A stretch of 64,000 nucleotides of DNA. Source: Bacillus cytotoxicus. GTDB taxonomy: Bacteria > Bacillota > Bacilli > Bacillales > Bacillaceae_G. Under the pieces are notes generated by a model. It had not been told where the DNA came from and ran no database searches. It saw nothing but the letters and a program-made list of their open reading frames with translations. The translations under genes and the position numbers were made by a program. Of the stretch, positions 1 to 8,303 are shown piece after piece; the first letter of the stretch is position 1, and every line of letters begins with the position of its first letter. The stretch spans positions 1 through 64,000 of the forward strand of contig NZ_JAMBOP010000014.1 of assembly GCF_023715645.1 (NCBI RefSeq), in the 5' to 3' direction.

Positions 1-195
1 CAGTTATACATTTCATTGGAAAGTTTTTTTCATGTTTCAGCATCTAGATTGCTGTCATGAAGATAAAAATGGATATACACCTCGCAACATTTATTTGTTT
101 TAAAACATTGCGCGTGGCAGGAAAAGGACCTGACCGCTCTAACACGCGGCCAGTTGCTCTCGCCAATCTAAAAAGAAAGGGGTTTTCTTCCTTTT
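1..195 (+). repeat. Family A (bcr1-like) repeat, copy 1
   Basis: This is an imperfect copy of a repeat that recurs at about 6556, 25199, 36605, 37885, 38057, 41020 and 55962. The shared core reads GTGGCAGGAAAAGG, then CTGACCGC, then GGCCAG, GCTCTCG and a CTAAAAAGAAA tract. The two GC-rich blocks can pair (GACCGC...GCGGCC), so a hairpin is likely. It fills the stretch downstream of the transporter gene that ends at 227. The left edge may lie outside the window. Naming it bcr1-like is from memory of the B. cereus group repeats. Confidence 0.6.
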
Positions 196-226
196 TTCAC
201 AGAGTGACTGAGTAGTTACATTCATT

Positions 227-1738
227 CTATTTTAATAATCCTTCTTTTCGTAAAAACTCTCTTGCTACATTCTCCGCTGCTTTCCCTTTTACATTCACTT
301 CATAATTCATTTTACGCATTTCTTCATCAGTAATTTTTCCCGCGAGTTTATTTAATGATGTTTCAATTTCCGGATATTTCTTTAACGTTTCTACGCGTAA
401 TAATGGTGCTCCTTGATATGGTGGAAACAGCCCTTTATCATCTTCTAGTACTTGCATACCGTATTGCTGCAGTTCACTATCTGTTGAATAGGCATCAATG
501 AGATTCACATCGCCAGATTGAATGGCACTATACCTCAGCTTCGGCTCCATTGTTTTTAAATTAGAGAACTGTATATTATAAAGTGCTTGTATTCCTTTAT
601 ATCCATCTTCACGATCTGCAAATTCAAGTGTAAATCCAGCTTTCATATGAGAAGAAACATTTTTCAAATCAGAAATTGTCTTGATATTATACTGCGCCGC
701 TATTTGTTTCGGGACTGCTAATGCGTACGTGTTGTTATATTGCATTGGCTTTAATAGCCTCATATTAAATTTCTGTTCCATCCCATTTCGCGCCTGCTCA
801 TATACTTCTTGACGATCTCTACTTTTTGGTTCTTCTTTTACAAACGTTGATAAAGCCGTTCCTGAAAACTCTGGATAAATATCGATTTCTTTAGACTTTA
901 ATGCTTCAAATACAAATGATGTTTTTCCAAACCCTGGTTTTACTTCTACATGTAAATCAGTATCCTGTTCGATTAATTGTTTATACATCTGAATTAAAAT
1001 TTCCGGTTCTGAACCAAGTTTACCAGCGATTATAATATCTTTCTTTTGTGTACTCCAAAGAAATGGTGCGATGATAATTCCAATTACTACGGCAATTGTA
1101 ACAATTATTCGTTTCGGTGAACGTCTTACATGCAGGATCATGCGCAGCACACCATCAAAAAATAATGCTAATAATGCAGCCGGAATAGCCCCTAACAGAA
1201 TTAGAGCATGGTCATTCCGATCAATTCCAAGTAGAATAAGCTTTCCTAACCCTCCTGCTCCAATTAAAGCAGCTAATGTCGCTGTACCAACAATTAGTAC
1301 CATTGCTGTTCGAATCCCTGCCATAATAATAGGCCAAGCAAGTGGTATTTCCACCTTCCATAATCGTCTCCAACCGTTCATTCCCATTGCTTTTGCTGCC
1401 TCAATAAGCGATGGATCTAGTTCACGAATCCCTGTGTATGTATTTCTTAAAATTGGTAACAGTGCATAAATCACAAGGGCAATGATAGCTGGGAATTTCC
1501 CGATACCAACTAATGGAATCAATAATCCAAGAAGAGCCAAAGAAGGAATTGTTTGCATCACAGCAGAAGTACCAATTACCCATTCAGCAATCCGCTCTTT
1601 TCTTGTTAACAAAATTCCAAGCGGAACAGCGATAAGAATTGCAAAAAATAAGGAAATCAACGAAATTTGCAAATGTTCCAAAAGAGCACTTAACAATTCT
1701 TGTTTACGCTCTTGCATCGTTTGTAAAAAGATTGTCAA
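227..1738 (-). CDS. Fused ABC permease/substrate-binding protein for compatible solutes (OpuF/BilEB-like)
   Basis: A 503-aa protein that joins both parts of an osmoprotectant importer. Residues 1-210 are a multi-pass membrane domain with the EAA coupling loop (EAAKAMGMNGWRRLWK, about 113-128). After a membrane anchor near 211-228, residues 233-503 form a glycine betaine/choline/carnitine-type binding protein facing outside. Classical OpuB and OpuC systems encode these parts separately; fused versions are known as OpuFB and Listeria BilEB. The start is TTG, supported by GAGGG nine bases upstream and by the stop of the ATPase gene only three bases before. It is co-transcribed with that ATPase. 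The solute (betaine-type compounds or bile exclusion) cannot be decided from sequence. Confidence 0.85.
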   Translation of the reverse strand: MTIFLQTMQERKQELLSALLEHLQISLISLFFAILIAVPLGILLTRKERIAEWVIGTSAVMQTIPSLALLGLLIPLVGIGKFPAIIALVIYALLPILRNTYTGIRELDPSLIEAAKAMGMNGWRRLWKVEIPLAWPIIMAGIRTAMVLIVGTATLAALIGAGGLGKLILLGIDRNDHALILLGAIPAALLALFFDGVLRMILHVRRSPKRIIVTIAVVIGIIIAPFLWSTQKKDIIIAGKLGSEPEILIQMYKQLIEQDTDLHVEVKPGFGKTSFVFEALKSKEIDIYPEFSGTALSTFVKEEPKSRDRQEVYEQARNGMEQKFNMRLLKPMQYNNTYALAVPKQIAAQYNIKTISDLKNVSSHMKAGFTLEFADREDGYKGIQALYNIQFSNLKTMEPKLRYSAIQSGDVNLIDAYSTDSELQQYGMQVLEDDKGLFPPYQGAPLLRVETLKKYPEIETSLNKLAGKITDEEMRKMNYEVNVKGKAAENVAREFLRKEGLLK

Positions 1739-1741
1739 TGT

Positions 1742-2695
1742 CTACGCCCTCACTTTCATTTGCTCTACTATGTATTGAACGATATGATGGCTTGTTAAAG
1801 TACCAATATATGTACCATTTTCTTCGACGGGTATTTCTTTTTCCTGTTCTAAACGAAGTAAAGCATCATATAGGGGCGATTCAGTCGAAAGTGGATAACC
1901 ATCACCTTGTTTTCCATCTTGTGCTAATATGGGGACTATATCTTCTACTTTTCTATGATCATACCAAGATGATCGCGTTCTCCCAATAAATTCTTCGACA
2001 AATCCATTTGCGGGATTTTGTAAAATGACTTCTGGGGTATCAAGTTGGACAACCTTTCCATCTTTCATTATACAAATACGATCGCCAAGCGCTAACGCTT
2101 CTTGCATATCATGAGTTACGAAAATAATTGTTTTTTGAATCTTTTTTTGCAAGTCTACTAAATCACGCTGCAGCTGCTCACGGCTTAAAGGGTCTAGTGC
2201 ACTAAACGGTTCATCCATTAAAACAATTTTGGGATTGGCAGCAAGTGCCCTGACAACACCGACGCGCTGCTTTTGACCACCAGATAATTCATCTGGCATA
2301 CGATTTCTATATATGTGGGGATCTAATCCAACCATTTCTAATAACTCATCGACACGCTTTTGAATTTTATCTTTACTCCATTTGCGCATTTCTGGCACAA
2401 CCGCAATGTTTTCTGCAATTGTCATATGTGGAAATAGCGCAATTTGTTGCAATACATATCCAATATCCCATCGTAATTCATGAATGTTATAATCTTGAAT
2501 GTTCTTCCCATCAATAAAAATTGAACCTTCTGTTGTTTCAATCAATCGATTGATCATTTTCATTGTCGTAGTTTTTCCACATCCACTTGGGCCAATTAAA
2601 ACAAAAAATTCTCCTTTATGGATCTCTAGCTGCAAGGAATCTACAGCCTTCGTTTGATCATCAAACGTTTTTGAAACGTGTTCAAATCGAATCAC
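1742..2695 (-). CDS. ABC transporter ATPase, glycine betaine/choline type
   Basis: This 317-aa ATPase energises the fused permease encoded just downstream. Walker A is GPSGCGKT (35-42), the signature LSGGQ is at 137-141 and Walker B IVLMDEP at about 157-163. After the nucleotide-binding domain a C-terminal region of roughly 80 residues resembles a single, divergent CBS-like regulatory domain; OpuCA and ProV usually carry a longer CBS pair, which in that family senses ionic strength. It is the first gene of a two-gene operon. OpuFA, BilEA or OpuBA are the closest named types; no symbol is assigned because the substrate is unknown. Confidence 0.85.
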   Translation of the reverse strand: MIRFEHVSKTFDDQTKAVDSLQLEIHKGEFFVLIGPSGCGKTTTMKMINRLIETTEGSIFIDGKNIQDYNIHELRWDIGYVLQQIALFPHMTIAENIAVVPEMRKWSKDKIQKRVDELLEMVGLDPHIYRNRMPDELSGGQKQRVGVVRALAANPKIVLMDEPFSALDPLSREQLQRDLVDLQKKIQKTIIFVTHDMQEALALGDRICIMKDGKVVQLDTPEVILQNPANGFVEEFIGRTRSSWYDHRKVEDIVPILAQDGKQGDGYPLSTESPLYDALLRLEQEKEIPVEENGTYIGTLTSHHIVQYIVEQMKVRA

Positions 2696-2774
2696 AAATA
2701 CAACTCCTTTTTCATTCTTTCCTCTATTCTCACGGAAATTTGAGCTATTTTCAAATGATTTGCCTTTTCAAAAT

Positions 2775-2799
2775 GAAAAAGAGCTCTATTTTGAGCTCT
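2775..2799 (-). terminator. Rho-independent terminator after the YdcF-like gene
   Basis: Perfect GAGCTC/GAGCTC arms with a six-base loop, followed on the minus strand by a T tract. It touches the stop codon of the gene ending at 2798 and separates it from the transporter operon. Confidence 0.75.
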
Positions 2800-3355
2800 A
2801 ATAATCCATGAAAACGGTTTTCATAATTGCCGCATACTCACGTATATATGCCTTTTTTCTCGAACGCTTTGGCGTCGGTGCTGCAAGTGCTTCCATCTTC
2901 ATACCTAAGCGGTCTGCAATAATTTTTGTTCGGTATAAATGATAAGTGTTACTGACTACAACCGCATGCTTTATTTCATATAAATCCTTAGAAAACTTTA
3001 TATTTTCATATGTACTCGTAGAACGATCTTCAAGGCAAATTCTTTCTTTTTCAATACCATTTCCCATTAAATAACGACTCATACTAAGCGCCTCTGAAAT
3101 ATCTTCATCGTCTCCTTGTCCACCGGATACAACTACTTTTGCCTCTGGATGTGAGCGTAAATAACTTACTGCCACATCTAATCGGTTTTGTAGTGACAAG
3201 GAAGGTTTATCTCCAAATAATTTTGCTCCTAGAACTAAAACATAAGGTGCTGTGTGACTTACTTTCTCATTGGCAATTTTTTTCATGCGGTATGTGATAT
3301 ACACAATATACAATGGCGGCAATAACATCAGTAATAATAAAAAATATTTCTTCAT
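2798..3355 (-). CDS. YdcF-like membrane-anchored DUF218 protein
   Basis: A 185-aa protein with one N-terminal membrane helix (about residues 4-21) and a cytosolic or extracellular DUF218 domain. The family pattern is visible: VLVLGAK near 38-44, VVVSGGQGDDEDISEA near 74-89, the D-R-S-T-S-T-Y-E-N segment near 109-117, and VVVSNTYHLYR near 131-141. Relatives are E. coli YdcF, SanA and ElyC, which are linked to the cell envelope, though the reaction is not established. It is monocistronic, with its own terminator. Confidence 0.8.
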   Translation of the reverse strand: MKKYFLLLLMLLPPLYIVYITYRMKKIANEKVSHTAPYVLVLGAKLFGDKPSLSLQNRLDVAVSYLRSHPEAKVVVSGGQGDDEDISEALSMSRYLMGNGIEKERICLEDRSTSTYENIKFSKDLYEIKHAVVVSNTYHLYRTKIIADRLGMKMEALAAPTPKRSRKKAYIREYAAIMKTVFMDY

Positions 3356-3433
3356 TGCAGTTCTCTCCCTTTCTTTTCATTATATGAAAAAAAGGAATTA
3401 TGCAGAAGTGCTTTCTCTACACATATTTCATTT

Positions 3434-3466
3434 CAAAAAAATAGTGAGGATACACTCCTCACTATT
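3434..3466 (-). terminator. Terminator after the 37-aa small gene
   Basis: Ten-base perfect arms (ATAGTGAGGA/TCCTCACTAT) around a five-base loop, followed on the minus strand by seven T residues. It lies four bases past the stop of the small gene, which supports that gene being real. Confidence 0.85.
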
Positions 3467-3469
3467 TCC

Positions 3470-3583
3470 CTATCCTTGACGCTGTCCTGCGTTTTGAGCA
3501 TTGCGTGCTTTCTTTGAAGACGTATGATCTTGCGTTTGATTCCCTTTATGTTTCGCTGAACCTAATGCTTTCGTTTTTCCCAT
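3470..3583 (-). CDS. Small basic hydrophilic protein, 37 aa, unknown
   Basis: An ORF encoding a 37-residue protein starting MGKTKALGSAKHKGN and ending RNAQNAGQRQG. It is rich in Lys, Gln, Asn and Ala and has no hydrophobic segment. An AGGTGTG ribosome binding site sits about eight bases before the ATG, and a strong terminator follows directly, so it is a complete transcription unit. Composition and size recall minor small acid-soluble spore proteins of Bacillus, but I cannot match it to a named one. A spore role is inference only. Confidence 0.7.
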   Translation of the reverse strand: MGKTKALGSAKHKGNQTQDHTSSKKARNAQNAGQRQG

Positions 3584-3639
3584 ATCAATTCACACCTTTT
3601 TTTAATGTTACATTTATAGGATGTGTTTTAGATTCATTA

Positions 3640-3846
3640 CTATACCACCGTTTTATTGGTAATGTGCATTCGTTCTTGTCGCTGCATTTTCACATATAAA
3701 AACCCAATACACGTTGCAACAATTAATAATATACTCATTGCATAAAACGGGACCATGACACTGATTTGAGACACAAACGTTGTAAAGGCAATGAGAAGAA
3801 TAACTCGTACACCTTTACCAACAAGTCCAATTATCTCATTTGGAAC
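3640..3846 (-). pseudogene. C-terminal remnant of a multi-pass membrane protein (MFS-like)
   Basis: A 68-codon open segment without a start codon: VPNEIIGLVGKGVRVILLIA, then a second hydrophobic stretch SILLIVATCIGFLYVK, then a charged tail and a TAG stop. A TGA precedes it in frame. Two closing helices plus a short basic tail suit the end of a major-facilitator-type transporter. No upstream part remains before the reductase gene at 3874. Confidence 0.5.
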
Positions 3847-3873
3847 CGAGAATCACGGTAAAGAGATGACATA

Positions 3874-4413
3874 TTAATCAGCTCCTAACTGTTTTTTCAG
3901 TTCTGGAAACATGCTCATGTATCCTCTCAGTTCTTTTAACAAATCCGCAATTAGCGGTTTCGCCTCTTCTCCTAATTCTTCGTTCTGCACATGAAGACTG
4001 TCAATAACAACTTGTTTCGGAATCACATTCGCATATACTCCTCTTGCCACAATGCGCATACTATTTAAGGCGTTTATGCCACCTTTTCCGCCGCCTGCAA
4101 CCGCAAGAAGGCTAACCGGCTTATGCATAAACTCACTGCTTCCAAGAAAATCAAATGCATTTTTTAGCGCACCGCTCATTGCATTATGATATTCTGGCGT
4201 ACATAGTACAACACCATCTGCCTCTTTCACAAGTTTCTTTAATTTTGCAACTGCCTGTAATTCATATTGAGAATTTTCTCCGTTATATAACGGGAGTGCC
4301 TCAACAGCCAAATCATATAATTCTCCGTTAAAAGTCTGTGCAATATGCTTTGCAATGACGCGAGTTTTACCGAATTTACGCGGTGTACCATTAATAACAA
4401 CTAGTTTCATCAT
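3874..4413 (-). CDS. NADPH-dependent FMN reductase (flavodoxin-like)
   Basis: A 179-aa protein of the NADPH-dependent FMN reductase/azobenzene-reductase family (like B. subtilis YhdA). The phosphate-binding start INGTPRKFGKTR is at about 7-18, and the flavin-contact motif TPEYHNAMSGALKNAFDFL is at about 77-95, followed by the AGGGKGG loop near 106-112. It would reduce flavin, quinones or azo compounds with NAD(P)H in the cytosol. It stands alone, with A/T-rich promoter sequence upstream. Confidence 0.85.
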   Translation of the reverse strand: MMKLVVINGTPRKFGKTRVIAKHIAQTFNGELYDLAVEALPLYNGENSQYELQAVAKLKKLVKEADGVVLCTPEYHNAMSGALKNAFDFLGSSEFMHKPVSLLAVAGGGKGGINALNSMRIVARGVYANVIPKQVVIDSLHVQNEELGEEAKPLIADLLKELRGYMSMFPELKKQLGAD

Positions 4414-4519
4414 TATTTCTCTCCCTTGTTTGAATTTCTATATTTATCTTATCAGAAATCCCCCTCTTATAAACCGTAAGAAAGATGGAAAACACTTAAG
4501 AAAATGGTATGAATAAACA

Positions 4520-4551
4520 AAATAGAAACTCATACTTTCGTATGAGTTTCT
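4520..4551 (-). terminator. Terminator after the response regulator gene
   Basis: Twelve-base perfect arms (AGAAACTCATAC and complement) around a TTTC loop, then ATTTTGTTT on the minus strand. It ends the YhcY-YhcZ unit. Confidence 0.85.
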
Positions 4552-4564
4552 GTCATTACACTTC

Positions 4565-5200
4565 CTATACAACACCATGTTTCACTGCATACAAAGCTGC
4601 TTGCGTTCGATCCTCTACATGTAATTTAGCTAGAACATTTGAAACATGTGTTTTCACAGTTTGTTCTGTAATATGTAACTCTACTGCAATTTCTTTATTA
4701 CTTCTTCCTTTGGCGATTTCACGCAACACTTCTTTTTCTCGCTTCGTTAACATAAATAAATGATCTTGCTTTATCTCAACAGTTGCTTGGCGTCCTAGTA
4801 AAGCAGGCGTTACTTTCGGATGAAAATTTGCATTTCCTTGATAAACCGCAATAATAGAAGCTACCAGTTGATCTGGCTGTACTTCTTTTAATTGATATCC
4901 ATCTGCACCTGCTTCTAGAGCTGGAAGAACATAATCTTGTTCTGAAAGACTGCTTAACATAAGTACCTTAATAGATGCATCATATTCTTTTATACACTTC
5001 GTTGCCTCTATTCCGTCCATTTTTGGCATCGAAACATCCATTAATACAACATCAGGTCGTTCTGTTTTAATAAATTGCAGCGCTTCTTCGCCATCTCCCA
5101 CCTCGCCAATAATATCAAATTCTTCTTTTGTTTTTAAAAAGAAAACTAGTCCTCTTCGGACAATATGATGATCCTCTACGAGCAGCAATTTAATTTTCAA
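4565..5200 (-). CDS. yhcZ: NarL/LuxR-family response regulator YhcZ
   Basis: A 211-aa two-component response regulator. The receiver domain spans about 1-120, with acidic residues at the start (VEDHH), phospho-acceptor Asp55 in VVLMDVSMPK, and a conserved Lys in the LKEVQP segment. A LuxR-type helix-turn-helix occupies about 145-205 (LTKREKEVLREIAKG, then EIAVELHITEQTVKTHVSNV). It would bind DNA when phosphorylated by the kinase encoded upstream. A family B repeat separates the two genes but both read in the same direction. The Staphylococcus aureus counterpart appears to be AirR. The regulon is not visible here. Confidence 0.88.
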   Translation of the reverse strand: MKIKLLLVEDHHIVRRGLVFFLKTKEEFDIIGEVGDGEEALQFIKTERPDVVLMDVSMPKMDGIEATKCIKEYDASIKVLMLSSLSEQDYVLPALEAGADGYQLKEVQPDQLVASIIAVYQGNANFHPKVTPALLGRQATVEIKQDHLFMLTKREKEVLREIAKGRSNKEIAVELHITEQTVKTHVSNVLAKLHVEDRTQAALYAVKHGVV

Positions 5201-5207
5201 TATATGT

Positions 5208-5374
5208 CTCTCCTTTATCCCGCATTAACGGACAGTAAGACCCACCACCTCAAGATTCAGAGAAAAGCGAGGAAGATAGATGTGGGATAACTGCCCGTAA
5301 AAGCCCGATTGGTTCAACTAACCATCAGTAGGAGATGAAAAAACTCTCCACTGATGGAAGTTTCACTTTATACC
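5208..5374 (-). repeat. Family B 3'-end repeat at the yhcY stop codon
   Basis: This copy begins, reading in the direction of the kinase gene, with TATAAAGTGAAACTTCC, whose TAA is the kinase stop codon. A hairpin with CCATCAGTGGAG/CTACTGATGG-like arms follows, then CGGGCTTTTACGGGCAG and a closing arm ending in a TTTATCCCGC-type sequence, so the ends can pair. It lies between yhcY and yhcZ, where it could uncouple their expression. The mid-length form is shared with the copy at 12997. Confidence 0.7.
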
Positions 5375-6498
5375 GGCAACTGAATCTCAATTTTCGTTCC
5401 CTCACCTAGTTTCGTTTGTATTTGAAACTTTCCTTTCAACAACTCAATGCGTTCCTTCATACTTTTTAAACCAAGCGCAGAATCTCTTACTTTTTCTTTA
5501 ATAAATCCTCTTCCGTTATCCTCAATTTGAAACTTCAACATATCGTTTTCTATTTTTAAATGTACAAATAATTTTTCGCAAGAAGCATGTTTTTTGCAAT
5601 TATGAAGCGCTTCTTGACTAACACGCCAAAGCATTTCTTCTATTTCATCATCTATCGAAATAACTCCATCAATTCGCATAATTACATGAATACCAAGGAG
5701 CTCCCCATAATTTTGAATTGCTTCAGCAAGCCCTTTCTCTAAACCTTCAGGCCGTAACTGCCAAATTAGCAAGGTCATCTCTTGCAGCGCCTCTTGTGAT
5801 AACTCCCCTATATACGTTAACATATCCTTTAATTCTGGATTTTTCGTCATATCCATTGTTCCTTTAGCTGTTAACATGATTGAAAAAAGTAGTTGCTTAA
5901 CAGAATCATGTAAATCACGTGCTAGTCGATTTCTTTCTGCAACGACAACATATTTCCGTTCCTTCTCAACTAGCCTAATCCGTTGAATCGTTGTCCCAAT
6001 TTGAAAAGCAATCGCTTCTAATAAAGCTAATTCTTCTTCTGTAAAGTGCGTTTTATGAGGAGAAGCAACATTTAATAATCCAAACCTCTCCCCTCCTGCC
6101 TGAAGTGGAATCGTCGCATGATGCGTAATACTTTCTGTTTCTCCCCATTCATATTCAATCGCATCTTCTATACGCTTACATTCAATAATATTTGTTGCTT
6201 TTTGCAAACGTCCCGCAACAAATCGATCAATACACCAACAATCACCTTCACACATTGGTTTCTTTTCTTCCCATGTAAGTGCTGGTGGTAAATTTGTATC
6301 AACGAGCATTCGATGCGTCCCTTTTTCATCAATAAAAAAAATCCATCCTGTTTGTAAATTCATGACTTGCAAAAGCGTATGCAGGACTTTTTCTAACATG
6401 TTCTGCAAATCAGTTGCTTCATTTAATAACTCCGCAATTTCTTTTAATGCTTGCAATCGATGCATTTGTTTTTCATTTTCATTCATGTTCATCACCAT
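5368..6498 (-). CDS. yhcY: GAF-domain sensor histidine kinase YhcY (AirS-like)
   Basis: A 376-aa kinase without membrane segments. Residues 20-175 form a GAF domain; 180-260 are a HisKA_3 dimerisation domain with phospho-acceptor His197 in ARDLHDSVKQ; 285-376 are the HATPase (N-box around LHNCKKH, then DNGRGF). The GAF domain holds four cysteines in a suggestive pattern: C83 and C87-x-C89 (CEGDCWC) plus C107. In S. aureus AirS the equivalent cysteines carry a redox-sensing iron-sulfur cluster, so oxygen or redox sensing is likely here. It pairs with YhcZ downstream. Several ATG codons crowd the start, so the N-terminus may be 2-4 residues shorter. Confidence 0.87.
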   Translation of the reverse strand: MVMNMNENEKQMHRLQALKEIAELLNEATDLQNMLEKVLHTLLQVMNLQTGWIFFIDEKGTHRMLVDTNLPPALTWEEKKPMCEGDCWCIDRFVAGRLQKATNIIECKRIEDAIEYEWGETESITHHATIPLQAGGERFGLLNVASPHKTHFTEEELALLEAIAFQIGTTIQRIRLVEKERKYVVVAERNRLARDLHDSVKQLLFSIMLTAKGTMDMTKNPELKDMLTYIGELSQEALQEMTLLIWQLRPEGLEKGLAEAIQNYGELLGIHVIMRIDGVISIDDEIEEMLWRVSQEALHNCKKHASCEKLFVHLKIENDMLKFQIEDNGRGFIKEKVRDSALGLKSMKERIELLKGKFQIQTKLGEGTKIEIQLPV

Positions 6499-6555
6499 TT
6501 CCTATTATAACATTATGAAATTTCTAAATACTACAATTAAAGCAAAACTCTTATC

Positions 6556-6726
6556 ACTATATATAAATACAAATTAGAAATCCCACTTTCCTTAGCTAAG
6601 CGAGAGCGCCTGGCCATGCATAGCAGCGGTCAGGCCCCTTTTCTGCCACAAGCAATGTGAAAACAAAGGGAGTAAACAAGTAACATATCACTTTTTGTTT
6701 TCATAGCATTAAATTTTTATATAACA
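6556..6726 (-). repeat. Family A (bcr1-like) repeat, copy 2
   Basis: Inverted copy: CGAGAGCGCCTGGCC, then GCGGTCAGG, then CTTTTCTGCCACA, flanked by A/T-rich ends resembling TATATAAAT and ATTTTTATATA. It occupies most of the gap between the kinase and the methyltransferase, so it may separate each gene from older promoter sequence. Confidence 0.6.
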
Positions 6727-6908
6727 TTTTCAATTATGTGATTATATTCATTTTGTTCTCTTTCATTAATCGGCTTTAAGACAATATTCTTTAAAAGCCA
6801 TCTCACTCTTCTGTAAAAAAGGAATCTGAAAAAGCATAAAGAAACATATACATTGAGAAGTTCCATAAGAAATTTTTACATAATAATAAAAAGAAAGGTG
6901 ATAGTAAA

Positions 6909-7508
6909 TTGAGTGTATTGAGTGTATTGACTAAATTAATAGAACAAGCTAAAAATCCAAGAGGTTTTGTGGGGTCATCTATGTTATGCATCATGAATGC
7001 GGCTCATACTAATATGACAAAATGGGCTTTCAGCAAAGTTAATATTAGTAAGCATGCAAGAATGCTTGATATTGGTTGCGGTGGTGGAAAAGCAATACAT
7101 ACTCTCTCGAAAATGAATTCAAACGGAAAGATATACGGCATAGACTATTCCAAACAAGCAGTAGAAAACTCAATCAAACTGAATAAAAAAGATGTGGATT
7201 CAGGAAAAGTGTTCATAAAACAAGCAAGCGTATCGGCAATGCCTTTTTCAAATGACTTTTTTAATATTATTACTGCTTTTCAAACCCATTATTTTTGGCC
7301 AGATTTAGAAAATGATGTAAAAGAGGTATTTCGAATATTAAAACCAAATGGCTACTTTCTCATTGTCGCTGAGCTCTATAAAATAAATTATCATATGACA
7401 AAATTCAAAACGAAAACAGATATAGAAAAATTACTAAAAGAAACGGGATATAACAATGTAATATTCCATGAATATAGGGGATCGATTTGTGTCGTTGCGA
7501 GAAAATAA
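6909..7508 (+). CDS. Class I SAM-dependent methyltransferase
   Basis: A 199-aa methyltransferase of the methyltransferase-11 type. The SAM-binding motif I is MLDIGCGGGKAIHTL near residues 50-64, followed by YGIDYS with the acidic residue for the ribose hydroxyls, and ALMPFS-like SAMPFSNDFFNII as the post-I motif. The substrate is unknown. The start is TTG, ten bases after AAAGGTG; other in-frame TTG codons lie just downstream, so the N-terminus could move by a few residues. It is the only plus-strand gene nearby and ends in its own terminator. Confidence 0.78.
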   Translation: MSVLSVLTKLIEQAKNPRGFVGSSMLCIMNAAHTNMTKWAFSKVNISKHARMLDIGCGGGKAIHTLSKMNSNGKIYGIDYSKQAVENSIKLNKKDVDSGKVFIKQASVSAMPFSNDFFNIITAFQTHYFWPDLENDVKEVFRILKPNGYFLIVAELYKINYHMTKFKTKTDIEKLLKETGYNNVIFHEYRGSICVVARK

Positions 7509-7510
7509 CG

Positions 7511-7548
7511 AAACCGCCAGAATTTCTATTTTTCTGACGGTTTTTTCT
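7511..7548 (+). terminator. Terminator after the methyltransferase
   Basis: ACCGCCAGAA/TTCTGACGGT arms with one mismatch and a short loop, followed by six T residues on the plus strand, immediately after the TAA. Confidence 0.8.
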
Positions 7549-7550
7549 TC

Positions 7551-7682
7551 CTACTTCACTTCAGCTTGTAAACAAGATTTTACATGCTGCAGAGCAAACT
7601 GATGCCCTTTTTCATACACTACAATGTGGAATCCTTTATTATAGGCATCAATTGCTGTGTGTAACACGCAAATGTCCGTACA
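7551..7682 (-). pseudogene. C-terminal remnant of an isochorismatase-family hydrolase
   Basis: A 43-codon fragment reading CTDICVLHTAIDAYNKGF, then IVVYEKGHQFALQHVKSCLQ and a TAG stop. CTDICV holds the catalytic cysteine pattern of nicotinamidase/isochorismatase hydrolases, and the sequence matches the usual C-terminus of PncA-like paralogues with an internal deletion. There is no start codon. Another fragment that looks like the N-terminus of the same subfamily lies at 8845-8913, on the other side of an intact paralogue. Confidence 0.65.
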
Positions 7683-7919
7683 TTATCTTTGAATTTACCA
7701 TGTGCATATTTATAATCCTCTACAAAAACCCTTATATATCAATACTTTTAAAAGTGTGCATAATTAAAATAGTACATAATTAATGAGTTTTAATGTATTG
7801 CTAATAAACGTTAAGAAGTTTTGAAATACTACCAGTGTTTTAATATAAAAATCGATTTTAAGATATTTATAAAATATGCTTTTAGTTTTCTTCTTTAGTT
7901 ATTTATATTAAACATACAT
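7683..7919. other. A/T-rich gap without recognisable features
   Basis: About 240 bases with very high A+T between two pseudogenes. I see no ORF, hairpin or repeat that I can support. It is probably decayed coding sequence of the same gene graveyard. Confidence 0.5.
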
Positions 7920-8303
7920 CTATGTGATATCCACCAGCACCCCATAATGATCACTCGGTAATATCGCTTCTTTAGTAACTGGATAATCCCCAAAGACTTC
8001 CACGTTGTCTATGGATGAAATATTCAATTTATTATTTTTGTTAATTAAAATCCAATCATATCGAGCTTGTAATTTTAAACTTGATTCATTTTTTATGTTT
8101 AAATTATTTATAAAGTCTAGAGTGTACTTCTTAACATCATCCCAAAATGCGATCCAATCAATTATAACGTCATACTTAGCGGCTAAAAAATTATTACACA
8201 ATGACACGTTATTTTTCCAAACGAGTTCCTTTGCATTTTTAGATCCCCAAGACTTCTCACGTCCTGACACTGGCATATGACTGATATGCACTTTTTTATT
8301 CAA
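7920..8303 (-). pseudogene. Chimeric relic: P-loop kinase fragment joined to endonuclease/exonuclease/phosphatase fragment
   Basis: An open frame of 127 codons made of two unrelated pieces. The first half (ISHMPVSGREKSWGSK, then NFLAAKYDVIIDWIAFWDDV) matches the middle of AAA_33-type small-molecule kinases, without the Walker A start. The second half (ARYDWILINKNN, then LPSDHYGVLVDI) is the C-terminus of an endonuclease/exonuclease/phosphatase domain, including the conserved S-D-H. A deletion joined two neighbouring genes near position 8125. It overlaps the end of the upstream hydrolase by eight bases. It could still be translated, but neither half can be catalytically complete. Confidence 0.65.

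Noticed and set aside
1071-1778. Plus-strand ORFs opposite the permease gene
   Set aside because: They are antisense shadows of a well-supported transporter gene, with no ribosome binding site and no family resemblance.
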